DNA of 64,000 nucleotides from Cytophagaceae bacterium (GCA_025454925.1 JALONM010000005.1:81476-145475), one strand, 5' to 3'; positions 34,318 to 43,509 are shown, counted from the stretch's first letter. Program-made: numbers and translations. The notes: a model not told the origin generated them from the letters alone.

Positions 34318-34788
34318 TTACCAAACTACTTTAGTCGTTTCTTCATCCATACCAAATTTAAGATACATGGATGCTATTTTTTCTTCCAAAAACTTAGTTC
34401 TAACTGAATCAAAGTCAAACATTTGTTCACGACTTAAAAAATTAAGTCTCTTTGAAAAATCTGTATTTACAAGCGTATCTATATCTCCTTCTAAAATTCC
34501 TTGAATATTGTTACTCTGAAGGTAGTTCTGTATAAAACTTGATTTAGCCATCACATCTATCCTTGGTAGTTCAACTATATAATACGCTTTAAGATTCTTG
34601 GACATGATATATTTAATAACATTACGATTATCCATATATTGGTTTCCTACTATAACTTCAGTATTATTGGCCTGATATTTTAATCCAAACAATTCATTGT
34701 TTTTGATATCATAATAATATTTTTTATTAATTGAAGGTGATGTCATTGCCATCGTTACAAATCGCCAATATTCGTCTTCTTTTTTCAT
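34318..34788 (-). CDS. Candidate immunity protein for the adjacent Rhs toxin
   Basis: A 156-residue cytoplasmic protein with no signal peptide and no recognised domain, rich in Asn, Lys, Tyr and Ile and lower in GC than its surroundings. Its ATG overlaps the stop codon of the Rhs-tip gene (TAATG), the typical arrangement for an immunity gene directly behind a polymorphic toxin. The role is inferred from position only; the sequence itself shows no toxin- or SMI1-type signature that I can identify. Confidence 0.6.
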   Translation of the reverse strand: MKKEDEYWRFVTMAMTSPSINKKYYYDIKNNELFGLKYQANNTEVIVGNQYMDNRNVIKYIMSKNLKAYYIVELPRIDVMAKSSFIQNYLQSNNIQGILEGDIDTLVNTDFSKRLNFLSREQMFDFDSVRTKFLEEKIASMYLKFGMDEETTKVVW

Positions 34789-36023
34789 TATTTTTTTTCA
34801 AAATCTGCCCAACTTTTCCCTTGTTTTACTGTAGATGCATTCTGAATTTCTGTGCTAAATATCTGAGATTTACCCTTGGTTCCATCTTTCATATCGATTG
34901 TTGAGTTCAAAACCTTGACATCTTCATTTAGAGTAAATTCTTCAATTATGACATCCGTCCTGTTTCGATAGGAATTTTTGCCAACTTCACCAGGCAAGAA
35001 ATCCTTTTCTGTAGTAAAATAATGCTTAGGTCCATTATCTCCATCTATTGAAAAACGATATACTTTGTCCCCCTTTTTTAATGTACTTGTGTAAACTGGA
35101 TCATCAAACGAAATTGCTGACATATGCCGCTCAATATCTCCTACTCCAGACTTTTTCAGGAATGATTTTGCTAGACATTGTCTTGTTGCAATCTTTTCAA
35201 ATAAAGTCATAGATCCTGTCACAACTAGTGACTTCATCCGACCTACACCTTTATCAACTAATATTCCAGTTACAATTTCAGTACCAAGCTCTCCAATAAA
35301 TTCAGCTATTGACAGCGCATCCCCTTCGATTACCTTAGTCTTTAGATTATTAACTTGCGCATCTAATCTTGGGGTACTAGGTTTGTATATATTGCTATGA
35401 GATGCCGAAGAAAGGATCACCTCTTCCATATACATACCTGCATTCTCCCATGTTTCTGATTGATAGGCATCATGAACTATAAAATTCAATGTTCCTGTCA
35501 ACGTATTCACCACTCCTTTATTGAATGCCTTCATTATTGGGTGGGTATTTGCGAGGGAAGGTAGAAGAAACTCCTTTCCATCTAAATCGACGCCTAAAAC
35601 AGGACAATTACTTGCAAACTGGTACGGTGTTAATTCTGGATATTTACTTGTAATTGGATCAACCCTAAAGAACCTGGCAAGATTTGGATTATACATCCTC
35701 ATGCCATAGTCCTGCCAACCAGTTTCGTCATCATTTTCTTTCCCATTAAAGCCGAACCTATACACCTGACTCTCCAGCTTCTGCAACATCATCCCGAACG
35801 GATAGTACTCGTAGGCGGCTTCTACGCTCTTAAAGCCCGGCTTTTTCCAGTCGCTAAACACTACGCGCACATTCCCCAGGTGATCGTTCAGCTCGTAGCT
35901 GCGTACGCCCACCCGGTGCCTGCCTGCAGTGATTCCTATTTCAAGTGCACCGGAGACTTCTTCTCCGGGCTTGTACACGCCCAAGCGTGAACTGCCATAA
36001 ATATACTGCTCTTCCAGTTTCAA
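34788..36023 (-). CDS. Orphan Rhs tip with toxin-like C-terminus
   Basis: A 411-residue protein beginning within Rhs sequence ('YIYGSSRLGVYKPGEEVSGA') and passing through the Rhs core ('DYGMRMYNPNLARFFRVDP', about residues 105-123; 'YQFASNCPVLGVDLDG'), after which the usual hypervariable C-terminus starts (about residue 150). The last 120 residues ('KGDKVYRFSIDGDNGPKHYF' and 'TTEKDF') look like a small enzymatic toxin, perhaps ADP-ribosyltransferase-like, but this is a guess. Full-length Rhs proteins exceed 1,000 residues; here only a TTG could start the frame and a stop codon lies just upstream, so this is a displaced tip without delivery region. An immunity candidate overlaps its stop. Confidence 0.75.
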   Translation of the reverse strand: MKLEEQYIYGSSRLGVYKPGEEVSGALEIGITAGRHRVGVRSYELNDHLGNVRVVFSDWKKPGFKSVEAAYEYYPFGMMLQKLESQVYRFGFNGKENDDETGWQDYGMRMYNPNLARFFRVDPITSKYPELTPYQFASNCPVLGVDLDGKEFLLPSLANTHPIMKAFNKGVVNTLTGTLNFIVHDAYQSETWENAGMYMEEVILSSASHSNIYKPSTPRLDAQVNNLKTKVIEGDALSIAEFIGELGTEIVTGILVDKGVGRMKSLVVTGSMTLFEKIATRQCLAKSFLKKSGVGDIERHMSAISFDDPVYTSTLKKGDKVYRFSIDGDNGPKHYFTTEKDFLPGEVGKNSYRNRTDVIIEEFTLNEDVKVLNSTIDMKDGTKGKSQIFSTEIQNASTVKQGKSWADFEKK

Positions 36024-36367
36024 GGCAACAGCCTATTGAGCACGTGAATCAAAACAATTGTTGAGCGATGCGAAAAAAAATAATCTGCCTTTACTTAAAT
36101 CTTTTCCATGGGGTCTTTTTGAAATATTAACGTTTCACATTTTCAATCAAGCGATTGGCATTTCCTAAAAAAAGAATCTCCCATTCCATCCGGTACCCCG
36201 CAGCCAGCATCCGCAATGCCTTTGCACTGGCACAGTGTAAAGTCATTGAAATTATTCCTTTGACATGGCATACCCAAAAACCTACTACTAATTCCAGGGG
36301 CTCTTTGTTTACGACTTCGCCTGGCTATGTGTATTGTATCAAATATCACATAACCCAACACGCAGAT
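36024..36367. other. Intergenic region upstream of the xylanase gene
   Basis: 344 bases between the divergent Rhs tip and xylanase. No consensus promoter, RNA or repeat was found. Confidence 0.45.
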
Positions 36368-39028
36368 ATGATTCGCACGTTAAGTCTGATCATCCTGGCT
36401 TTTATAGTCAATAGGATGTATGCGCAAAATTTACTGAGCAATGGCAGCTTTGAACAAGGTAATATATCCTGGAATCACCTTGCCGGCGATGGCTCTGCCG
36501 CCACGTACAGCCTTTCCACCATAGAAAAGTACGCAGGTGCTCAAAGCTTGCAGGCCGTGATCAACCGTCTGGGCACGAATGCCTGGAGTGTGCAGTCGAT
36601 ACACAGCGGATGGACTGCCACTCCCGGCAAAACGTATCGGTTAACATTTTATGCCAAATCAAACAATCCAGCATTTATACTCCGGCAACTATTTAACAAT
36701 CCTTATAGCACCAATCAGGCAACGCTAAGCACCGCATGGCGTCTTTACGATTTTTTGTATACACCTACGCAAGCCTCTCCCGGATTTCTCTTCCACTATG
36801 CCTCCACCGGCACGGTATGGATCGACAACATTTCCATCAGCGAGGTAGCCAATACCGGTAGCTTTCCCGAAGCGCCTGCCAACAGCAGCCTGCGCGCCCT
36901 GGCCGCCCAATGCGGACTCAACATAGGTTCTACCGTAAATCCCAATCCCCTGGCGAACGAAGCCGTTTATGCCAATACCTTGAAAAAAGAATTCAACACC
37001 GTGGTATGCGAAAATGCCATGAAGATGTTTGCAATAAAGCCAACAGAATTTGGTCCGTATAACTTTACCGAAGCCAGACAGGTGGTAAACTTTGCAAGGG
37101 CGAATGGCATGAAAGTTCGCGGTCACGCCATCTTGTGGCACAATGGATTGCCCGACTGGGTAAAGAACAAAGCCTGGACAAAAGCTACCTTGCTCGCATT
37201 TTTAAAATCCTACATTGAAAGAATGGGACAAGAATTCAGAGGAGAAATTTTTGAATGGGATGTTGCCAATGAATTCATCCAAGATGGTAACGGACATATT
37301 TTAAGAAGTGGTACACAATCCGTATGGATGCGCTATATAGGAGAAGAAGCCTTGGACAGCGCTTTCAAATGGATGCGCCAGGCATTTCCCGGATCTAAAT
37401 TATTTTACAACGATTACAGTACGGAAGGCATTAATGGGAAATCGGATGCGGTATATAATTTGGTTCGCCGGTTGAAAAACAGAAATGTACCCATCGATGG
37501 TGTGGGCATGCAGTGTCATATGGACTACAATGAACTGCTTTTCCGGCCATCTACCCTTGCCACACAAATAGACCAGAACATCAAACGACTTGGGGCCTTA
37601 GGCCTGGAAGTAGCCATTACAGAACTCGACATGGGCATTGTATTGCCCCTGGCTCCAGAAAAATACCAGCAGCAAGCACAATCGTATGCAAACTTACTGG
37701 CCATTGCCTTGGAGAATCCTACCATTGTAAAAACATTTATGATTTGGGGATTCACCGATAAATACACCTGGATTCCTGCGCACACCGCTGTATTCGGGCC
37801 ACCCAAAGACGATCCCTTGTTGTATACACGCAGCTATACCCGCAAGCCCGCGTACCATGCCTTATCCTACATTCTTTCCAACAATTGTCAAGGCAATACC
37901 GGTCCGGTGGTTTCCTTTATTCGTCCTGCAAATGCGCAAACGTATGCTGCACCGGCCAATGTTACGGTGCAAGTCTCCGCGCAGGATTCCGATGGCGTTT
38001 CGGAGGTAGAGCTTTTTATAAACAATGTTTCCGTGCGCAAAGAAATCACCGCACCCTACGATTGGAATCACCAAGGGCAAGATGTTGCCTTACAAAATTT
38101 AGCTGCCGGATCATACGAGCTAAAAGCAGTGGCCAAAGATGCGCTGGGCAATACATCACAGGCTATTGTGCGCGTTGCTGTGCAAGCCTCCGATCCATGT
38201 GCCAATGCGACCCCTCCCAGTGTAAGCCTGAGCGCACCCGCCAATAACAGTACATTCAATCTGGGTGCGACGGTAACGCTGCAAGCTGCAGCCAGCAGTG
38301 GATCGGGCATTTCGAATGTTGAATTCTGGGAAGGCACCACGCTCCTATTCCGCGATACACAAGCACCATTCACGTATGCCAGCAGCACTTTTACCGAAGG
38401 AGTGCATACGGTAACAGCAAAACTAAACGATGCCTGCCAACGATCTGCCACCTCCACTTCTGTGCGCTTTACCATGACACCCATCCTTACCAGCGGAGAC
38501 CCTATCATTGGTCCACATTGCGGAAGTCCCGGACAAACCTTATCGTTTCAGGTAGGACAAACAGGACTCAGTAATGTAAGCGGCTACAGCTGGTGGTTGA
38601 GTGGAACCTCCGGTCAAGTAACACCGTCTGCCAACAAACAATCGTGCACGGTGGTGTTGAGTAATTACTTTAAAACAGGAGAAGTTTGTTTGGGAGTAAA
38701 TCTGCAAGCAGCGCCTTATTACAAACAATTCTGCAAAGCGCTAAGCGCCTGTGCCACCCGAAGTGGAGAAGAAGAAATGATAGACGCCACCACTATAATC
38801 TATCCGAACCCTGTGCTGAAAGGCACTTCATGCTATATCAATACCGGGGCATTCCCATCCGGCGAAGCAAGCATTAAAATCGTGAATGCACAAGGCACTA
38901 CCGTGACGGAACAACGGTATGCACAGTTGCCTTCCAGCATTTCAGTAAATGAGCTCCGTCAAGGACAGTATCAAATGATTATTTCTGTTGGGGACGTTCA
39001 TTTCCGACAATCGTTGGTGGTGGAATAA
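36368..39028 (+). CDS. T9SS-exported multidomain GH10 endo-1,4-beta-xylanase
   Basis: An 886-residue secreted enzyme. Signal peptide (about residues 1-20, ending 'NRMYAQ'), CBM4/9-like module (about 21-160, 'LLSNGSFEQGNISWNHL'), GH10 xylanase (about 170-510) with acid/base E302 in 'WDVANEFIQ' and nucleophile E419 in 'AITELDMGI', two Ig-like (Big_9-type) domains ('VSFIRPANAQTYAAPANVTV' and 'VSLSAPANNSTFNLGATVTL'), a Cys/Trp module (715-797) and a type A T9SS sorting domain (about 808-886). It hydrolyses xylan outside the cell. The start at ATG 36368 precedes the signal peptide; the upstream in-frame extension is not family-like. It is followed by a strong terminator. The Cys/Trp module recurs in the protein at 45632. 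Confidence 0.93.
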   Translation: MIRTLSLIILAFIVNRMYAQNLLSNGSFEQGNISWNHLAGDGSAATYSLSTIEKYAGAQSLQAVINRLGTNAWSVQSIHSGWTATPGKTYRLTFYAKSNNPAFILRQLFNNPYSTNQATLSTAWRLYDFLYTPTQASPGFLFHYASTGTVWIDNISISEVANTGSFPEAPANSSLRALAAQCGLNIGSTVNPNPLANEAVYANTLKKEFNTVVCENAMKMFAIKPTEFGPYNFTEARQVVNFARANGMKVRGHAILWHNGLPDWVKNKAWTKATLLAFLKSYIERMGQEFRGEIFEWDVANEFIQDGNGHILRSGTQSVWMRYIGEEALDSAFKWMRQAFPGSKLFYNDYSTEGINGKSDAVYNLVRRLKNRNVPIDGVGMQCHMDYNELLFRPSTLATQIDQNIKRLGALGLEVAITELDMGIVLPLAPEKYQQQAQSYANLLAIALENPTIVKTFMIWGFTDKYTWIPAHTAVFGPPKDDPLLYTRSYTRKPAYHALSYILSNNCQGNTGPVVSFIRPANAQTYAAPANVTVQVSAQDSDGVSEVELFINNVSVRKEITAPYDWNHQGQDVALQNLAAGSYELKAVAKDALGNTSQAIVRVAVQASDPCANATPPSVSLSAPANNSTFNLGATVTLQAAASSGSGISNVEFWEGTTLLFRDTQAPFTYASSTFTEGVHTVTAKLNDACQRSATSTSVRFTMTPILTSGDPIIGPHCGSPGQTLSFQVGQTGLSNVSGYSWWLSGTSGQVTPSANKQSCTVVLSNYFKTGEVCLGVNLQAAPYYKQFCKALSACATRSGEEEMIDATTIIYPNPVLKGTSCYINTGAFPSGEASIKIVNAQGTTVTEQRYAQLPSSISVNELRQGQYQMIISVGDVHFRQSLVVE

Positions 39029-39052
39029 TTGCCCCGACGACTCTGTGTTTCG

Positions 39053-39079
39053 GCCCGGTGTTAGCACCGGGCTTTTTTT
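39053..39079 (+). terminator. Rho-independent terminator of the xylanase gene
   Basis: GCCCGGTG-TTAG-CACCGGGC, a perfect stem followed by seven T, 25 bases after the stop codon. Confidence 0.9.
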
Positions 39080-39138
39080 ATTTTCGGATTCCAGTAACAA
39101 CTTTATTTTCTCCGTGATAGATTTTTTAATTTCCTGAA

Positions 39139-39264
39139 GGGCGTGTCCCTGCGTGGCGCCTTCAGCGCCACTGTGGGCCGGGCCATCGCTGCAAGCCTGT
39201 GTGGTGTCGATGGCGCCTAATGCGCCACGCCACCACACAGGGCTTTCCACTCTGTCCCTCACGC
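39139..39264 (-). repeat. Structured intergenic repeat, family 1, copy D
   Basis: Reads GGGCGTGTCCC ... TGGCGCC-TTC-AGCGCCA ... GGGCCGGGCCATCGCTGCAA ... TGGCGCC-TAA-TGCGCCA hairpin ... GGGCTTTCCACTCTGTCCCT ... CACGC. Same block order as copy B. Confidence 0.8.
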
Positions 39265-39306
39265 AAAACACAGTACAACATTTTAAGCTGATTTTTTTCT
39301 CCTTTG

Positions 39307-39494
39307 AACCCTAATTTTTCAATAGAAATTCTTCTATTGAAAAACGACTACTAAAATCAAGGGCTTTAGATGGAATCGAATAGAAGAAATTCTTTTCTGA
39401 GCCCATGATTTTCTAAGTCGCAATTACCGGCCATGGATCTTCGATCCATGAGCTTTCTCCATAGTGCGCTTCGCTTCTATGGAAAAAAGCCGGT
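39307..39494 (+). repeat. Structured intergenic repeat, family 2 (long copy)
   Basis: Nearly 190 bases matching the region 61498-61688 in inverted orientation at close to 90 percent by eye. Blocks: AACCCTAATTTTTCAATAGA, TTCTTCTATTGAAAAACGAC, GATTTTCTAAGTCG, CCGGCCATGGATCTTCGATC, then a GTGCGCTTCGCTTC loop flanked by CCATAG/CTATGG arms. Confidence 0.8.
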
Positions 39495-39612
39495 TGAAGC
39501 GCTGCGCACTGAGTAGCAAATTCTTGGATCAATGATTCATCCCTAGTAAGCATGTACATTGGTTCGAAACAGAATTGGCTCTTCGCTAAGCAATCGATGG
39601 CACCCATCGCCC

Positions 39613-39704
39613 GGCCCCGGATAGAGCGGAAAGCCCGCGACCCGACTTTTTTATCGGGGCACTGCTGCTTGCGCGGCCTTGCAGCGATAGCCGGACAGGC
39701 CGCC
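39613..39704 (-). repeat. Structured intergenic repeat, family 1, copy E (rearranged)
   Basis: Contains GGATAGAGCGGAAAGCCCGC and GCAGCGATAGCCGGACAG but with shortened hairpins and no outer GCGTG/CACGC ends, so a decayed copy. Confidence 0.65.
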
Positions 39705-40283
39705 AAAAAAAATATTAAAAATACTACCAAAAGCATCGAGGATTGAACGCATAAGATGAAACGGAAAAACAAAAAAACCTCGGAGAATGAAGAGGGCTGA
39801 TTTTGGTCCTTTATAATCAGCGGGCGCTTCAGTTCTCCTTGGTTATGACAAATGCGTATTACGCAGGATTATGTTGACGAAAGCCAACGAATCCCAACAA
39901 GTGATTTCTATTACTACTATTTTTGGTGACTGCAAGAAAGAATATTTCGTTATGAATTATTTTTCCGTACAGGCTTTCGCTTTCGGAGAAAAAATACAGA
40001 AAACGGAAAAAACCATCGAACTCCGCTAAGCATAAATCCGATGCGTGCTTGTTGAAAATCTTCCCAAACTGTTTTAAACCATTTCATAGAGATCCTCTTG
40101 TTATAGAGCGTAGCCCTTGCCAATAGTGGCGTCCAGAATAATTATGAAACAAAATTAGGATCTAATTCAACACCATATCAACGACCAACAGTATGTATTT
40201 TTATTCTTTCAGTATAAAAATCCAAACCATAAGTTGTTAACAGAAAAGACTGCGAAGCAATAACTTTCATGGAAAGTTATGGT
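39705..40283. other. Noncoding region upstream of the first XRE gene
   Basis: About 580 bases without a credible gene. A TTTTCCGT...ACGGAAAA inverted repeat lies around 39960-40010. Confidence 0.45.
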
Positions 40284-40589
40284 ATGAAAAAACTGGGAGA
40301 GATTCTGAGGTTATTGCGTTTGCAACGATCGTGGAGTCAGGAAGATGTGGCACACGAATTGGATATGTCGCTTGCCGGCTATGCAAAAATTGAACGGAAT
40401 TTAACCGACATTACCTTATCGAGGTTGCGGCAAATTGCGCGCTTGTACGGTATTGCTGCTTCTGATTTGTTAGCCTTGTGTGAGCGTAGCAACCGCATTC
40501 ATCAGCAACAAAAGTTAATTGAAGAAAAAGATCAGGAGATCATGCGCTTGCAGCAAAAAGTGATTGAGTTGATCGAACGAAAAAAATAA
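40284..40589 (+). CDS. XRE-family regulator with C-terminal coiled coil (1)
   Basis: A 101-residue protein: an HTH_3/XRE domain (about residues 3-62; 'GEILRLLRLQRSWSQEDVA' and 'LDMSLAGYAKIERN') then a coiled coil ('LIEEKDQEIMRLQQKVIELI'). It is a paralogue of the gene at 41214 with the same layout and length, which favours the start at 40284 over 40269. Such small XRE proteins dimerise through the coiled coil. It opens a cluster of three XRE genes in front of two membrane sensor genes. Confidence 0.85.
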   Translation: MKKLGEILRLLRLQRSWSQEDVAHELDMSLAGYAKIERNLTDITLSRLRQIARLYGIAASDLLALCERSNRIHQQQKLIEEKDQEIMRLQQKVIELIERKK

Positions 40590-40605
40590 ACCTATGAATC
40601 TCTTA

Positions 40606-41010
40606 TTATTTACGGCTGGATTTTTCAGTAGCTTTTTTATCGGATTTCCGTTGATGGATCATTGCCTGTACTCGGATCAATATTTCCTCCAGCGAATCAA
40701 GCAATTCATCGTCTGAAGTTTTATAGTGCAACCCTGGCTCCATGAGAGTGTTGAGATTGCGTGGTACCAGCTTGCCTTGTTCTACATCTTTTTTTAAATG
40801 TTCGTTGCGCAATAAATTAGTTTCGTCGATTCCCCAGAAGTCTGAAATTTTCATTAACTCGGTAATGTAAGGAGTGGAACTCCCATTCTCGTAATTGGCC
40901 CAGGTGGTGCGTTTAATTCCCAGGACCGTGAGCATATCGTCTTGCGTGAGGCCCGCACGGGTGCGGAGGTATTTTAAATTGTTGCCAAAGACAATCGTTT
41001 TTATTGTCAT
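40606..41010 (-). CDS. XRE-family regulator (2), opposite strand
   Basis: A 134-residue protein with an N-terminal XRE domain ('NNLKYLRTRAGLTQDDMLTV', then 'LGIKRTTWANYENGSSTPY') and a helical C-terminus ending in a basic tail ('HQRKSDKKATEKSSRK'). It is not close to the other two. Its upstream region holds an inverted-repeat pair (41053-41112) shared with the divergent gene at 41214, suggesting that it controls its own and the sensor operon's promoter. Confidence 0.85.
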   Translation of the reverse strand: MTIKTIVFGNNLKYLRTRAGLTQDDMLTVLGIKRTTWANYENGSSTPYITELMKISDFWGIDETNLLRNEHLKKDVEQGKLVPRNLNTLMEPGLHYKTSDDELLDSLEEILIRVQAMIHQRKSDKKATEKSSRK

Positions 41011-41052
41011 ATATTTTGAATTTCCAAATTAAATAACTATTATTGCTGTACG

Positions 41053-41112
41053 ATTTAACCATTGCAATTAAATAAACTCTTACATTTTGAACCAATAATT
41101 GCGGGGTTAAAT
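41053..41112. promoter_or_regulatory. Candidate operator: inverted pair between divergent XRE genes
   Basis: ATTTAACCATTGCAATTA (41053-41070) and TAATTGCGGGGTTAAAT (41096-41112) are near-perfect inverted copies (ATTTAACC-n-GCAATTA), separated by 25 bases, exactly between the divergent regulator genes. It would suit binding by an XRE dimer. Binding is inferred. Confidence 0.5.
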
Positions 41113-41213
41113 TCTATTCAATCTGCTTTTCTATCTTTCAGCTTGTACGCCCCCATCAGCAGATTTGCGCCAGGAAAACATCAAACAGATCGGAATCTTT
41201 AGAGTCCCTTGGT

Positions 41214-41531
41214 ATGAAAAAAATCGGAGACGTATTGCGTCAACTGCGGCTGCAACACAACTGGAGTCAGGAGTATATGGCCTTTGTCTTGCACATGTCA
41301 TTGCCTGGATATTCCAAAATAGAGCGCAACCAATCTGAATTGTGTTTGTCGCGCCTCTGCCAACTTGCAGAAATTTTTCAGCTGAAACCTTCGGAGTTAT
41401 TGGCCTTCTGCGAAGAAAAAGAGCTACCCGGTATATCAGCACCGGATCATCGGGACCAGGAGATAATCCGCCTTCAACAAAAGATCATTGCCCTTATGGA
41501 AATACGGATAGACCAGCAGAATAGCGCTTGA
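41214..41531 (+). CDS. XRE-family regulator with C-terminal coiled coil (3)
   Basis: A 105-residue paralogue of the gene at 40284: XRE domain ('IGDVLRQLRLQHNWSQEYMA', 'LHMSLPGYSKIERNQSELCL') and coiled coil ('DQEIIRLQQKIIALMEIRID'). Its stop is about 55 bases before the first sensor gene at 41587, so the three probably form one transcript. Confidence 0.86.
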   Translation: MKKIGDVLRQLRLQHNWSQEYMAFVLHMSLPGYSKIERNQSELCLSRLCQLAEIFQLKPSELLAFCEEKELPGISAPDHRDQEIIRLQQKIIALMEIRIDQQNSA

Positions 41532-41586
41532 GAGGCCAACTTTCATGCAATAAATGCGTAGTATCTATGTCGTTACTTTTTATGAC

Positions 41587-43509
41587 ATGAGGCTTCTGTG
41601 GATTTTTTATCTTATCGTATTTTTTCGCGCCGGCATATCACAGTCGATTCTTGTGTTGCACGATTCCCTAAGTGATCTAAGCCTAAGCACTGCTCCCTAT
41701 TGGATCTATGTTGACAGCAGCAAAAGCATGAGCATCGATGAGTTACGACAAAACCCAAATTTATTTAAGTCAGTAGAGGATGTATTAGGAATCAGCCAGG
41801 ACAACTATACCAAATGGATTCATTATAGATTACTGGACACAAGTTCTAACACCCACCGTTGGATCCTGGAGCATTACAATTACCGAATTGATTCCCTGGA
41901 AATATTATTTTTTCAAAAAAATTCTCTGGTGGCCAAATCAAACATGGGGGATCAGTTTGCATTTGAGGAAAGACCAATACAGCATAAAAACTTTTCGGTG
42001 TTGGTTCCTGCCATCAAAAACGACACCCTTGATGTATTTGTAAAAATACGTTCTCAAGGTTTAGTAGATTATTACAGCATTCTAAAAAGACAAGATTTTT
42101 TTGTTCAATATGCCAATCAAGAATATGTATTGCTAGGACTCTTTTATGGCATTCTTGTTATTTCTACTCTGTATTGTTTGTTCAATTTTATTTTCACCTC
42201 GGACAAAGCGTACCTGTTTTTATCGTCGTATATTCTGCTGTATTTACTTTACTCATTATCGGAAGATGGAACAGGGTTTCAGTTTCTTTGGAATGGTTGG
42301 CCGGGTTTTAACAATTATGTTTCCCCTCTTATCTCCTGTTGTTTTCTTATTTCACTTTGTTTATTCGCGTATTCTTTTCATCGCGACTCCTCTGCCATGG
42401 CGGCAGTGGAAGTGTCTGTCTTTTTAGTAGCCATGATAGTTCCCCTGTTGTATTTACTTACTCAACTGCTTCTTCCTGAACTTTACTTTTTACCATCCAT
42501 AGCCAAATCCCTTTTCTTATTGGCGCTGGCAATCTTCCCGATGCTTCGGTCCAAGCAAAACAAGCAACCAAGCATACACTTTTCGTTGGGCGTTGGAGCT
42601 TTCTTACTGGGTAATGTATGGCACCTTCTAGCAGAACTTACCTGGATTGAGGACTCTGTAGTTACTGTATATGCTGGCAACGTAGGGTTTCTATTGCAAC
42701 TGATTTTTTTCCTTTCGGGCTTGTACCTCATCTCCATGCTGAAGGTAAGAAGCAAAATTAAAATAGAAGAAGAACTGAACTCGTATCATAAAATTGAAGA
42801 AACCCTGGAAGACAAAGTAAAAAAGGTAACAAGAGAATTAGAGAAGCAAAATATATACATCGAAAAAATAAATCATAACCTGCAATTCTTTATCTCTAAA
42901 ACGTATAATAATCTGAGAGGACCAGTTTCTACCACCAAAGGCTTGCTGCAATTGGCCGGTACGAATGCCATACCCTTCGAAGACATCAGCAGCATGGCCC
43001 TTACCACCACTCAGAAATTCGAAAAAGAGTTATATTTAATTTCTAAAGTTTCTGAATACAATCATTATAAATTACAACTAAAAAGAATTCCCCTGCACGA
43101 TTGGATTCAACGCGAATTTCCTTCCCCAAGGTTTAGTACATCCATTTCACAAAAGGGGATTTGGCTTGGAGGAGATGTGGAATTGCTTTCGGAAGGTGCC
43201 GGTTATCTGAAATTAGTATTTGAAAAAATCCAAGAAACACAGGATCCTATTGTCATTGAATTGGAAGGTAAGGAAAGCGCACGGGTACGTTGGATTTTGA
43301 AGGACCAAAAAATCAGCGACCGACTGCTTCCTCACTTTTTTTCTCCTTACCAAAAAGAGGTAGAATACTATTTTGGTATTACCTATGAAGCCTATCTTGC
43401 TAATACCATCGCACAAAAACTAAGTTATCATTTCGGCATTCGCCGGATTAGTCCTGACAAAATTGAGTTAATACTTGAACCCGATCCTCATTCGCATCAT
43501 CATCCATGA
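41587..43509 (+). CDS. 7TMR-DISM protein with degenerate histidine-kinase module (1)
   Basis: A 640-residue protein. Signal peptide (about residues 1-19), periplasmic 7TMR-DISMED2 beta domain (about 20-185), seven membrane segments of the 7TM_DISM type (about 195-395), coiled coil (about 405-432) and a kinase-like C-terminus. The phosphoacceptor region reads 'FISKTYNNLRGPVSTTKGLL' with asparagine where the histidine should be (about residue 441). The following 190 residues roughly match an ATPase domain in spacing but lack recognisable N, G1 and G2 boxes. It is therefore unlikely to autophosphorylate; signalling may be conformational. Its stop overlaps the next gene by 4 bases (ATGA). Confidence 0.78.
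   Translation: MRLLWIFYLIVFFRAGISQSILVLHDSLSDLSLSTAPYWIYVDSSKSMSIDELRQNPNLFKSVEDVLGISQDNYTKWIHYRLLDTSSNTHRWILEHYNYRIDSLEILFFQKNSLVAKSNMGDQFAFEERPIQHKNFSVLVPAIKNDTLDVFVKIRSQGLVDYYSILKRQDFFVQYANQEYVLLGLFYGILVISTLYCLFNFIFTSDKAYLFLSSYILLYLLYSLSEDGTGFQFLWNGWPGFNNYVSPLISCCFLISLCLFAYSFHRDSSAMAAVEVSVFLVAMIVPLLYLLTQLLLPELYFLPSIAKSLFLLALAIFPMLRSKQNKQPSIHFSLGVGAFLLGNVWHLLAELTWIEDSVVTVYAGNVGFLLQLIFFLSGLYLISMLKVRSKIKIEEELNSYHKIEETLEDKVKKVTRELEKQNIYIEKINHNLQFFISKTYNNLRGPVSTTKGLLQLAGTNAIPFEDISSMALTTTQKFEKELYLISKVSEYNHYKLQLKRIPLHDWIQREFPSPRFSTSISQKGIWLGGDVELLSEGAGYLKLVFEKIQETQDPIVIELEGKESARVRWILKDQKISDRLLPHFFSPYQKEVEYYFGITYEAYLANTIAQKLSYHFGIRRISPDKIELILEPDPHSHHHP

Noticed and set aside
34788..36023. Calling the Rhs C-terminus an ADP-ribosyltransferase
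   Set aside because: Only a loose pattern (VYRFS ... HYFTTE) supports it; no confident R-S-E or H-Y-E triad could be placed.
39413..39772. Possible 119-residue minus-strand gene
   Set aside because: It lies across family 1 and family 2 repeats, which explains the open frame; the composition is not protein-like.
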